48,550 bases of DNA from Bacillaceae bacterium S4-13-56 (GTDB lineage: Bacteria; Bacillota; Bacilli; Bacillales; JAWJLM01), in assembly GCA_040191315.1 (NCBI GenBank), contig JAWJLM010000039.1, positions 1 to 48,550 on the forward strand, in the 5' to 3' direction. The stretch's first letter is position 1; every line of letters starts with the position of its first letter. Below, piece by piece: positions 33,951 to 41,208 of the stretch. A program made the translations under genes and the position numbers. Under the pieces are notes generated by a model. The model was given only the letters and a program-made list of their open reading frames with translations, searched no databases and was not told the origin of the DNA.

Positions 33951-35186
33951 TTATTCGACATATAGTACTGGGTTCAAATCACCCTTTGCATATAATGGGT
34001 GCTTCGGTTGCCCTCCTTTTAAAATTTCCAAACAATAAATCGGAACTTCTGCTTCGTTAAGTAATTTTAGTACCTCTTTATCCCTATTTTTATAGGTTCC
34101 CTTTTCTCCCCAAGCAACTATTACTAGGCTCGCATCTCTTATAGCAATAAATATGAAATCATCGTTTTTTCTACCAACTTGATCATTATTTAAATCATTT
34201 TTTAACTCTTCAAAATCTGTTGATCTATAAGAAAACAAATTCACCATTTCTAATGATCCATATATTCCATTATGCCATCTTTTAGCAAAGTCAATGCAAC
34301 GTTTTAAGGTTGGGTCGTTATTCTTTTCATCCGCTGTACTTGGATTTAAACCAACGAAAACAACTTTTTCTCTCATTGGTGCCCATACTCTTGTCAGAGA
34401 GTACCTGTATTTTCCTGTTTCATCAAAAATCGCACCATTTTTTGGTTTTATGAACTTATCAATCTTATTTCTCAACCATAGTTCTGCTTGTTCTGCTACC
34501 ACTCTTTCAAACTCACTATCTGTAGTGCCTTTTATATAATCAAACAGGTAAAGAATATCCGACCACATTAAAAGACCAATACCCCTTAAACTCAACAAAT
34601 TTCCATTCCGATGAGTAAGATCACCCTTAACAAGATCTCGGGAATAGGTATATACATTCATATTGTGAAACCCTTGTGGTGAATGTGCTTCATCTAAAAT
34701 CAGCAAAGAGAAGTAAAAGTCCTTGCCGTTTGAATAGTCCAATCCAACGTCAATATTTCTTATTATCTGATTCCTGGATTTGTCATGAGTAGTACCTAGG
34801 CTAATGTCACTTTTATATTTAACCTCTATAATCCAAACAAAATTATTCGTTTCAATAATAACATCAATTTCGGATTGTCCTTCTTTTGTAGGTAGGTTTA
34901 ATGGCGGATTTATTTTTTTCCATAAGGTTACATCAATAAATTCCAATGGGTAAGTAAAATCTTGGTGGAAGGATTGCTTGAATAAATGGGGTAACCAATA
35001 ACTTGGATTAATTTGCTTTAGACTCTTAAAAACATTCCAAGTCATTGCATCTTCACTATTTTCACTTCTTACTTGCTCTAATTTCTTTTCTCTCCACCTA
35101 TGGAGTTCGATATCGTATTTATCAATTATTAATGAGTCCCTAAAGGTTTTGTTCAATAAGATACCACTTTGGGATTTCTCTTGCAT
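33951..35186 (-). CDS. PD-(D/E)xK nuclease-DUF1643 fusion
   Basis: A 411-aa protein. Residues about 85-130 carry EIDVIIETNNFVWIIEVKYK, a D-x-n-E-x-K nuclease signature. Residues about 265-411 are a DUF1643 domain (VVFVGLNPSTADEKNNDPTL, RCIDFAKRWHNG, FIAIRDASLVIVAWG). DUF1643 is related in its motifs to the uracil-DNA-glycosylase fold and often sits in mobile DNA. The fusion suggests recognition plus cutting of modified DNA. ATG 35186 has GGAGG 7 nt upstream; the TTG at 35201 precedes it. Confidence 0.75.
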   Translation of the reverse strand: MQEKSQSGILLNKTFRDSLIIDKYDIELHRWREKKLEQVRSENSEDAMTWNVFKSLKQINPSYWLPHLFKQSFHQDFTYPLEFIDVTLWKKINPPLNLPTKEGQSEIDVIIETNNFVWIIEVKYKSDISLGTTHDKSRNQIIRNIDVGLDYSNGKDFYFSLLILDEAHSPQGFHNMNVYTYSRDLVKGDLTHRNGNLLSLRGIGLLMWSDILYLFDYIKGTTDSEFERVVAEQAELWLRNKIDKFIKPKNGAIFDETGKYRYSLTRVWAPMREKVVFVGLNPSTADEKNNDPTLKRCIDFAKRWHNGIYGSLEMVNLFSYRSTDFEELKNDLNNDQVGRKNDDFIFIAIRDASLVIVAWGEKGTYKNRDKEVLKLLNEAEVPIYCLEILKGGQPKHPLYAKGDLNPVLYVE

Positions 35187-35223
35187 CTCCACCCCTCCCA
35201 AGTTAGACTACCGTAAAATTAAA

Positions 35224-35502
35224 CTATGAAAATATTTCTTTTAGATCCTTTCTTTTATATTTTAAAGGAACTTTACGTACTTCTTTTGTTTCTTTATTTA
35301 CTACCCACATTTGTTTTGACACTCCGATTCTTGTAAAAACATGATATTTACCATACTTTCCAATACATGGGCCACCATCATCATTTCCTACTTCCACATA
35401 AGAACCTCGTGAATAACCATCAAAAGCATTTTTTATTGCAGGGCTCCATCTTGCATTTTCTACTAATTCTAAAGTTTGAAAGAACTCTTCAGGTAACACC
35501 AA
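35224..35502 (-). CDS. Hypothetical protein, 92 aa
   Basis: TTG 35502 lies 7 nt after GGAGGAG. The product begins MVLPEEFFQTLELVENARWS and contains VGNDDGGPCIGKYGKYHVFT and RKVPLKYKRKDLKEIFS. Globular and cytosolic, with no domain I can name. It sits between the DUF1643 fusion and the glycosylase-like gene, with short gaps, so it probably belongs to the same defence operon. Confidence 0.6.
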   Translation of the reverse strand: MVLPEEFFQTLELVENARWSPAIKNAFDGYSRGSYVEVGNDDGGPCIGKYGKYHVFTRIGVSKQMWVVNKETKEVRKVPLKYKRKDLKEIFS

Positions 35503-35554
35503 TATTTCTCTCCTCCTAGAAAAAATATGATTTAAGTTTCAAACCTTTGACTTT

Positions 35555-36439
35555 TCACTCTTTATTTTTGTACAATTCAATAACTGAACGAATTGAGTTA
35601 ATGGCTTTTGAACGATATCCCAACAATGCATTGTTACTTCCTGACGGGAACGGTGCAATTTCTATTCTCTTTTTCTCTTCCCAATATTTTTGGGATGAAT
35701 CCTCAATATAAGCCCAATATAATTCATTGTGCAAAAGATTAGTGATATTTTTAGAGACATCCAAAAGAAACAAACCGACTCCCCCCAAAGCAATAATCAC
35801 ATCTGGATCACAGAATTTTATTTCCGACTTAAGAAGGTTGGCATTTACTTCTTTATGTCTTTTGGACATTGATTGGATTATACTTTTTCTTTTTTTCTCT
35901 TTAAACTTCCTTTCCTCGTCACTATCAGAAGAGGCATTTTTATATTGTAAAGATTCAGTTGGATATACCTTTCTTCCATCAGTAATATAGAGAAAATCTA
36001 AATCTATTCCTGCTTCACAAATAAGTGTTTTCACATCATTCCAACCGGTAAAAGCAGCTAATCTATTCTTTTTTATATAGGAACTATATTCCGCTTTCTT
36101 AAAGTATCTCATCAGATGTGCATAGCAAGTAATGCTTCCTGCATCTGGGGTATTTGAGTCTTGACTTATTATCATTACTCTTACACCTTTTTGGGAAGTG
36201 AAGTATTTCTTTCCCCACCATGGAAGATCTGCTCCAATTCTTATTTGTTTATATTGATGTTGTTTTAAAAATAGTCTTATATCGTTTCTATAGTGATCTT
36301 TGTCAAAAAGTTGATCATATTTATCTTTCGGATTGAGAAACTTATGAACTGCGGTTTCTTCTGTGTAACAACTAATTGGGTATATCTCTTTAAATAATAA
36401 AGACAGTTCAGTTATTACATTGTCATATTCCAAAAACAT
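35555..36439 (-). CDS. Uracil-DNA-glycosylase-superfamily protein
   Basis: A 294-aa protein with the fold markers VRVMIISQDSNTPDAGSITC (motif 1), a central DPDVIIALGGVGLFLL and IAPFPSGSNNALLGYRSKAI (the H/S-P-S-G-N-type motif). The insertion around ASSDSDEERKFKEKKRKS is highly charged. Known superfamily members excise uracil or other bases; some phage-defence systems use them against modified or uracil-containing DNA. The catalytic acid cannot be assigned with confidence. ATG is 4 nt after GGGAG, so TTG 36433 is an alternative start. Confidence 0.65.
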   Translation of the reverse strand: MFLEYDNVITELSLLFKEIYPISCYTEETAVHKFLNPKDKYDQLFDKDHYRNDIRLFLKQHQYKQIRIGADLPWWGKKYFTSQKGVRVMIISQDSNTPDAGSITCYAHLMRYFKKAEYSSYIKKNRLAAFTGWNDVKTLICEAGIDLDFLYITDGRKVYPTESLQYKNASSDSDEERKFKEKKRKSIIQSMSKRHKEVNANLLKSEIKFCDPDVIIALGGVGLFLLDVSKNITNLLHNELYWAYIEDSSQKYWEEKKRIEIAPFPSGSNNALLGYRSKAINSIRSVIELYKNKE

Positions 36440-36454
36440 CTCTCCCTTATATGT

Positions 36455-37177
36455 CTATAATTCCCATAGTGGACAAAGCCCACTCTTTTTAAGTTTGCAC
36501 CTAGTACACTTTATTTTTCTTTCATCATCAATTGGCATATTGTAATATTCTTCAAGTTTTTTCATCCATGAAAATGTATTACCCTTGGACATATATTTAT
36601 CCCGTTCATTGTAGATTTCTATTAAATTGATATAGTTGGTGAAAAGGTCATCGAATTTATTGTTTATGAACTGTTCATCATCGGTTAAACAGAATATCCT
36701 GTTTAAAGGGTGTTTATTAGAATTTTCTATTGAGTATTCAAGGAGGAAGTAATCATCAATTTCTATACTTTCGAGTTTTGTATAGCACCAGACCTGTGCA
36801 TAAAAACTATCGAGGGGTGGTGTAAATAAATAAGTATTCCTGCTAACAGATTTAAATTCATAAAGTAACGTTTCATTTTTCTTCTTAACAATGAGGTCTG
36901 GCTTACAATGAATTTTTGTTCCAAGTATATCAGCTATTAGAAATTGACTATTTTCATTTTCTTGGATACCTTCATACACAACATCTTCGTAGGTTAAATT
37001 TAAATCAGCAAGTACTTTATCTACATAAAACCTTTCATTTAGCGTTTCATCACGATACTTTGGTTCTAGGGATACTGATTTCCCCTTGAGTCTAGGATTC
37101 CTCTGGTAAATAAATTTAAAGCCACAGTAGACATAGGAACCGAAATCACTCGCGTTTAAGTTTAGTTTGTCCTTCAG
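36455..37177 (-). CDS. Cas4-like PD-(D/E)xK exonuclease, probable CTG start
   Basis: A 240-aa protein. ASDFGSYVYCGFKFIYQRNP near the start carries the first cluster cysteine; KPDLIVKKKNETLLYEFKSV has the catalytic D and E-x-K; QVWCY is the helix QxxxY-like motif; CTRCKLKKSGLC supplies three more cysteines for a 4Fe-4S cluster. That is the complete Cas4/AddB-type plan. The frame from the first ATG/GTG/TTG (GTG 36979) loses the first 66 codons, including the Cys. Upstream the frame is open to TGA, and the only good start is CTG 37177, 9 nt after AGGAG. The start may be genuinely CTG or a mutated ATG. Confidence 0.75.
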   Translation of the reverse strand: MKDKLNLNASDFGSYVYCGFKFIYQRNPRLKGKSVSLEPKYRDETLNERFYVDKVLADLNLTYEDVVYEGIQENENSQFLIADILGTKIHCKPDLIVKKKNETLLYEFKSVSRNTYLFTPPLDSFYAQVWCYTKLESIEIDDYFLLEYSIENSNKHPLNRIFCLTDDEQFINNKFDDLFTNYINLIEIYNERDKYMSKGNTFSWMKKLEEYYNMPIDDERKIKCTRCKLKKSGLCPLWEL

Positions 37178-37247
37178 TTTAAACGTCTCCTCTCATAAGG
37201 TAGCGTAGATACTATCGACATTTGATGCGGCCAAATAATATGGGTTA

Positions 37248-38189
37248 TTAAGTAATCGTAGCCCTGATACGATTAAACAGTTCATTATAGAGCATTTCCT
37301 CATTATCCCAAATAATATGGTTAATTTGTCGAGTATCGAAATGTAGCTTATCAAAGTCTTCCTTACTACACGTCCAAATAACTGGAATACCTAAACCTTG
37401 AGCAAATCCTGCTTCGTAATATACTCCATTTCTGTGTTGAGTTACGTCAGCGACAACAAATCTGCTCCTTCTTATTTCAGCTATTATCTCTGAATCTATT
37501 CTATTATTATGCTGTTTGTTATCAATTCTCATTGGCTCGTAGCCAGTCTTTTTTATTACTTCTTTTATTGTCTCACTTGCAGAATTCATGCTCTGATCAA
37601 AGGACATTGCAATAAACCCTTGTCTTGATTCACCAAATCTCCCATAACTTAATTCATTAACCCTATCCCATCCTTTAGCAGATACTACAATACTGGTTGG
37701 TAAAGTTGAAACGTTACTGGAAATATATCCCTTTTCAGCTAAACCTCTCAATATAAAAAGTATTTCTTTGGTTTCTGTTGTTGAGGACAATAACAATGGA
37801 TAAGTTCTATTTGATAATACAATTGAGAAACCAGGATATTCGGACTTTAAAGTTAAATTTATCAAGGCTTGATTAATTCTTTCAGTCATAAGGATTGGGT
37901 ATTGATCAATAATTTGATCAATTGTTAGGAAAGGAGCATATGGAATCTTTTCCATATCAGTAACCTGTTCAGCAAGAATCGTTATGTTACTACCATTCAA
38001 ATTACGCTTGGTTACAAATGCTGAAATTTTAGGCTTGTCCTTTGTACGGGTCGAATCTGTTAGTTCCTCTTTAGCTTGATCTGAAATTTTATAGCTTCCG
38101 CATGTAGCACAACTTATATCATAGTAACTGTTTAAAGGTCCAAGACCTTCAATTCTTGCTTCATAATCACACAATGGACATGAATGCAT
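37248..38189 (-). CDS. Zinc ribbon-nucleoside deoxyribosyltransferase/TIR-like protein
   Basis: A 313-aa protein. The N terminus has two CxxC pairs (CPLCDYEA and CATCGSYK). The C-terminal 130 residues read GFIAMSFDQSMNSASETIKE, SRFVVADVTQHRNGVYYEAG and FAQGLGIPVIWTCS. This is the Nuc_deoxyrib_tr_2 / TIR-like fold, with the glutamate in YYEAGFA at the expected catalytic position. Related domains degrade NAD or deoxynucleotides in antiphage systems. ATG after GAGGGGG. The middle region (about 60-185) is unassigned and may sense the trigger. Confidence 0.75.
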   Translation of the reverse strand: MHSCPLCDYEARIEGLGPLNSYYDISCATCGSYKISDQAKEELTDSTRTKDKPKISAFVTKRNLNGSNITILAEQVTDMEKIPYAPFLTIDQIIDQYPILMTERINQALINLTLKSEYPGFSIVLSNRTYPLLLSSTTETKEILFILRGLAEKGYISSNVSTLPTSIVVSAKGWDRVNELSYGRFGESRQGFIAMSFDQSMNSASETIKEVIKKTGYEPMRIDNKQHNNRIDSEIIAEIRRSRFVVADVTQHRNGVYYEAGFAQGLGIPVIWTCSKEDFDKLHFDTRQINHIIWDNEEMLYNELFNRIRATIT

Positions 38190-38239
38190 ATTTTACCCCC
38201 TCTTTTGATTATTACCTTCATAGTTTATTCCCAGAAAAG

Positions 38240-39073
38240 TTAATGCAGCAATCGGATAAGTTCATCAGGCTTAATCCAAGGTCTTTTTCTATGTAGCATT
38301 CTGTGGCAATTCGAACAAACCATAACTATGTCAGAAACTTTTGTCTGGTCTCCTTCTTTTAATTCTGACACTGGCACTATATGATGACCCTCAATAAATC
38401 CCTGCCCAATTTCACCGTAAAATAGTTCAAAGTCAAACCCACAAACTTCACAATATAATCTACCATTTTTTTGTTTAAATCTTTCTTTTGCCAAATCTAC
38501 AACTGTTGAATTTCTTTCCCTAACAATGTGTTTCATATACATTTCCTTACCTTCAGGAAATGATAAACTTTCTTCCATCAAATCTGACTTAAACAGCTCC
38601 GTATTACTTGAATCAAATACTTTTTTCGCCTCAATGCTTGAAATTGATTTACCGGAAACTATACTGTTTTTAAAAGATATACCTATCTCACTTAATTTAA
38701 CTGGTTTATCAAAAAACTTTAACCCTGAAAGTATGATACATCCTATCGTTCCTTTACTTACATTGAACATCTCTTTCATACGTGAAGAAAAAGAGGCAAA
38801 ATCAGGATCCCCATTACCTTGTTTGTATTTGGTCCAAGCCTCTTCTGGTGATAACTCTTCAAATCTACTGAAATACCCTACTCCTAGAACCGCTCTCTCC
38901 CCTCTTACATTAGGTGGGTTTTTTACAAGAAAGAAAAGTGGCTCATAGTGCGACAGAGCCCTGAAGTAATTTGTGTTTTTTCTCCAGAAGTTTACCTCTC
39001 CAGATATATAACTTTGCTTTAGGAATTCATACCATTCTCGAGACGTGACCGCAACAAAAGCGCGGTTATACAT
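38240..39073 (-). CDS. PUA-like/HNH endonuclease, modification-dependent type
   Basis: A 277-aa protein. Residues about 1-110 contain FVAVTSREWYEFLKQSYISG, EVNFWRKN and ERAVLGVGYFSRFEELSPEE, which look like an ASCH/EVE-type base-reading domain. The C terminus is an HNH nuclease with zinc cysteines: CEVCGFDF, GQGFIEGHHIVPVSEL and MVCSNCHRMLHR. This layout matches type IV restriction enzymes that cut DNA with modified bases. It is the first gene of the defence gene series (transcribed right to left). Confidence 0.8.
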   Translation of the reverse strand: MYNRAFVAVTSREWYEFLKQSYISGEVNFWRKNTNYFRALSHYEPLFFLVKNPPNVRGERAVLGVGYFSRFEELSPEEAWTKYKQGNGDPDFASFSSRMKEMFNVSKGTIGCIILSGLKFFDKPVKLSEIGISFKNSIVSGKSISSIEAKKVFDSSNTELFKSDLMEESLSFPEGKEMYMKHIVRERNSTVVDLAKERFKQKNGRLYCEVCGFDFELFYGEIGQGFIEGHHIVPVSELKEGDQTKVSDIVMVCSNCHRMLHRKRPWIKPDELIRLLH

Positions 39074-39093
39074 TTTAATCCCCCTTCCAAAAC

Positions 39094-39278
39094 GACCGAT
39101 TTTGTTCTTATGAGTTTATTCGACATAAACCATTATTTTCCTCTTTAACATCCCATAAATGACCGTATTTGGAACGAATCCATCAGCAAAGCCAAACCAT
39201 CTGTTTTATGGATTAAAACCATCTCAAAACTCATTTTCAAAAACAAAGTTTCAAATGGCTTCTTTCTGACCGTTTTTG
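39094..39278. other. Three GACCG(N)TTTTG repeats upstream of the resolvase, possible res site
   Basis: GACCGATTTTG (39094), GACCGTATTTG (39161) and GACCGTTTTTG (39268) occur in the same orientation in the 240-bp gap between the HNH gene and the resolvase. The first lies in a short palindrome, CAAAA-N7-TTTTG. Serine resolvases bind several sites next to their gene, so this is a candidate res site. Confidence 0.4.
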
Positions 39279-39316
39279 CGCTATATTTATGAAAAAATAG
39301 AATAGGAGGAAAAGCA

Positions 39317-39883
39317 ATGAAAGTTGGATACGCAAGGGTCTCTACTTTGGAACAAAGCCTTGATTTACAATTAGATGCTCTGAATCATTATGGTTGTGAA
39401 CAGATTTACCAAGAAAAAGTAACTGGTTCACGGTCAGACCGTCCACAGCTACAAGAAATGATTGATTACTTGCGCAAAGGGGATGTTGTTGTAGTTTACA
39501 AACTTGATAGGATTAGTCGTAGCACAAAACACCTTATCCAATTAAGTGAACTATTTGATGAGAAGGGTGTACAGTTTGTATCGTTACGTGATTCTATTGA
39601 CACATCCACCGCTATGGGAAGATTCTTTTTTAGAACGATGGCTAGTATTGCAGAGCTAGAGCGTGACATCATTCGTGAAAGGACCATGGCTGGTCTGGAG
39701 GCAGCTAGAAGTCGTGGAAGAAAAGGAGGCAGACCACAAGTTGACCAGAAGAATATATCGATAGCTCTTAAGATGTACCACTCAAAACAATACACCATAA
39801 AAGAGATTGAAGAGGCCACACAGGTAAGTAGGACTTCCTTATACCGATATGTAAACAGTCAAAAATGTGAAAACACAAACTAG
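39317..39883 (+). CDS. Serine recombinase (resolvase/invertase family)
   Basis: A 188-aa protein of normal length for small serine recombinases. The catalytic start is YARVSTLEQSLDLQLDAL (Ser about 9). KLDRISRSTKHLI and RTMASIAELERDIIRERTMA are the conserved blocks, and the C terminus is a resolvase HTH (YTIKEIEEATQVSRTSLYRY). It can resolve or invert DNA between short sites. AGGAGG precedes ATG. It marks the left border of the replicon-like segment. Confidence 0.92.
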   Translation: MKVGYARVSTLEQSLDLQLDALNHYGCEQIYQEKVTGSRSDRPQLQEMIDYLRKGDVVVVYKLDRISRSTKHLIQLSELFDEKGVQFVSLRDSIDTSTAMGRFFFRTMASIAELERDIIRERTMAGLEAARSRGRKGGRPQVDQKNISIALKMYHSKQYTIKEIEEATQVSRTSLYRYVNSQKCENTN

Positions 39884-39929
39884 TTTCGGAATAATTAATG
39901 ATAAAATAACATTAAGGAGGTGGAATATA

Positions 39930-40136
39930 ATGAGTCATAAACCAAATGAAAGATGTCCGAAATGTAATGGATATGGTGTGAAATGGAATGATAACTTTGA
40001 AGCTTCCGTTGACCGTATTTGTGATACACAAGGTTTAAGTTTTTATGATGCTATCCAAAGAACAAAGAAAAATCCTCGTTTTAGGTCTGACTTTTGGGAT
40101 TGTTCTGAATGTAAAGGAACTGGAAAAATAAGTTGA
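39930..40136 (+). CDS. Small DnaJ-type zinc-finger protein, 68 aa
   Basis: CPKCNGYGVKW near the start and CSECKGTGKIS at the end form two CxxCxGxG elements like the DnaJ zinc finger. The middle includes RICDTQGLSFYDAIQRTKKN. ATG 39930 has AAGGAGG 9 nt upstream; an in-frame start at 39867 overlaps the recombinase gene and has no such site. It is the first of two small zinc-binding genes. Confidence 0.7.
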   Translation: MSHKPNERCPKCNGYGVKWNDNFEASVDRICDTQGLSFYDAIQRTKKNPRFRSDFWDCSECKGTGKIS

Positions 40137-40165
40137 TAGAAAACGGCTATTGGAGGTGGTGGAAA

Positions 40166-40477
40166 ATGTCTAATACAAGAAATGAGATATTTAATTCTGA
40201 AGGTATCCCCAAAAAATATATTGAGAATGCTAGAAGGTGTTTTATATGTGATTCACCAGTGGTAGATGGCGGTACATGGGCCGGAAGCCATGATGTTCAC
40301 CTTTTATCTATTTGTAATTCACAGCAGTGTATAGAGGATCATATAAAGTGGTTAATTGATGTTTATATATCTGATGGGAAGATAGATATAAGGCATTTTG
40401 AAACCAAAGATAACTTCTTAACGCTTGTTGAAAAAGTGTATGATGATAAATCAAAAAAAGAAATTCATAATAAGTGA
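40166..40477 (+). CDS. Small zinc-binding protein, 103 aa
   Basis: Contains RRCFICDSPVVDGG and ICNSQQCIEDHI, four cysteines in two pairs, and a C-terminal helical part. ATG 40166 follows GGAGGTGGTGGAAA; the gene lies 29 bp after the preceding one, so they form an operon. The family is unknown. Confidence 0.6.
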   Translation: MSNTRNEIFNSEGIPKKYIENARRCFICDSPVVDGGTWAGSHDVHLLSICNSQQCIEDHIKWLIDVYISDGKIDIRHFETKDNFLTLVEKVYDDKSKKEIHNK

Positions 40478-40517
40478 AACGAAGTGTAAAATAAAATAAG
40501 TTGATACAAAAATAAAA

Positions 40518-40540
40518 AGGACCAAATCAGGTCCTTTCAT
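40518..40540. terminator. Terminator between convergent genes
   Basis: AGGACC (40518-40523) and GGTCCT (40530-40535), followed by TTCATATTT; A-rich on the left. It serves both converging units. Confidence 0.7.
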
Positions 40541-40545
40541 ATTTC

Positions 40546-40905
40546 TTATTTAACAACTGTTATTCTTCTTTCATGCTCTTCATGAAAGAAGATGAGGCCG
40601 TCCTCGGAATGAACATCTCTTGTATCAATCCAAATATAGTTTCCATCTGTTAATGATTCAATCAACTCCTGAATGCCTTCTTGTAATCTCACTTGAAAAT
40701 GAGTGTGATCTTCCCTAAACATATCAAATAGATCAACGACATCTGTCTCAAAAAAATTGTCAAAAAGATTCTCTGTATCAACATTTAAAACAATCCAATG
40801 AAATTCCTCTTGAAGGTCCTTTAAAGAGTATATCAAGTTAATTTTATTTGGATTAACTACCCCACCAACAACTACTTTTGCATATCTGTTTACTCCATTT
40901 ACCAT
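40546..40905 (-). CDS. Hypothetical acidic protein, 119 aa
   Basis: Begins MVNGVNRYAKVVVGGVVNPN and continues with acidic helices (DTENLFDNFFETDVVDLFDM). ATG 40905 is chosen because the longer frame (TTG 40971) runs through the origin-like repeats and has no ribosome-binding site; the site for 40905 is only fair (AGGG at 13 nt). It lies next to the origin-like repeats, so a copy-control or accessory replication role is possible but unproven. Confidence 0.5.
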   Translation of the reverse strand: MVNGVNRYAKVVVGGVVNPNKINLIYSLKDLQEEFHWIVLNVDTENLFDNFFETDVVDLFDMFREDHTHFQVRLQEGIQELIESLTDGNYIWIDTRDVHSEDGLIFFHEEHERRITVVK

Positions 40906-40913
40906 ATCTTTTT

Positions 40914-41205
40914 TGTCACCCTCTCTTTTTTTAATGTCAGTGACATCAATGGTGACAGAAGACGCCTTCAAAATGTTTATTTAAAGGCACATTGTATGCA
41001 CTGTCACCATGTCACCCCTGTCCTCACTGCTTTTGGTTTAAATGCTTATTCGTTTGATTCTTTAAATTTAAAATCAATGAAATTACCAAAGAACCATTAA
41101 CAAAATAGAAATGGCATGATGACATGGTGACAAGTTGTTATGGTTATTGATATATCAATGGTTTAAGCGTCACCACTATCGTCACCATATTGTCACCCTG
41201 TCACC
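40914..41205. other. Origin-like region with GGTGACA/TGTCACC boxes
   Basis: Heptamers TGTCACC or CGTCACC occur at 40914, 41002, 41010, 41168, 41180, 41191 and 41199, and the opposite orientation GGTGACA at 40951 and 41126; TGTCAGTGACA at 40935 is a related palindrome. Spacings of 8-12 bp inside the clusters fit helical phasing. A+T-rich DNA (41030-41100) separates the two clusters. The array sits directly downstream of the primase-polymerase/helicase stop, which fits iterons of a replication origin. Confidence 0.65.
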
Positions 41206-41208
41206 CTA

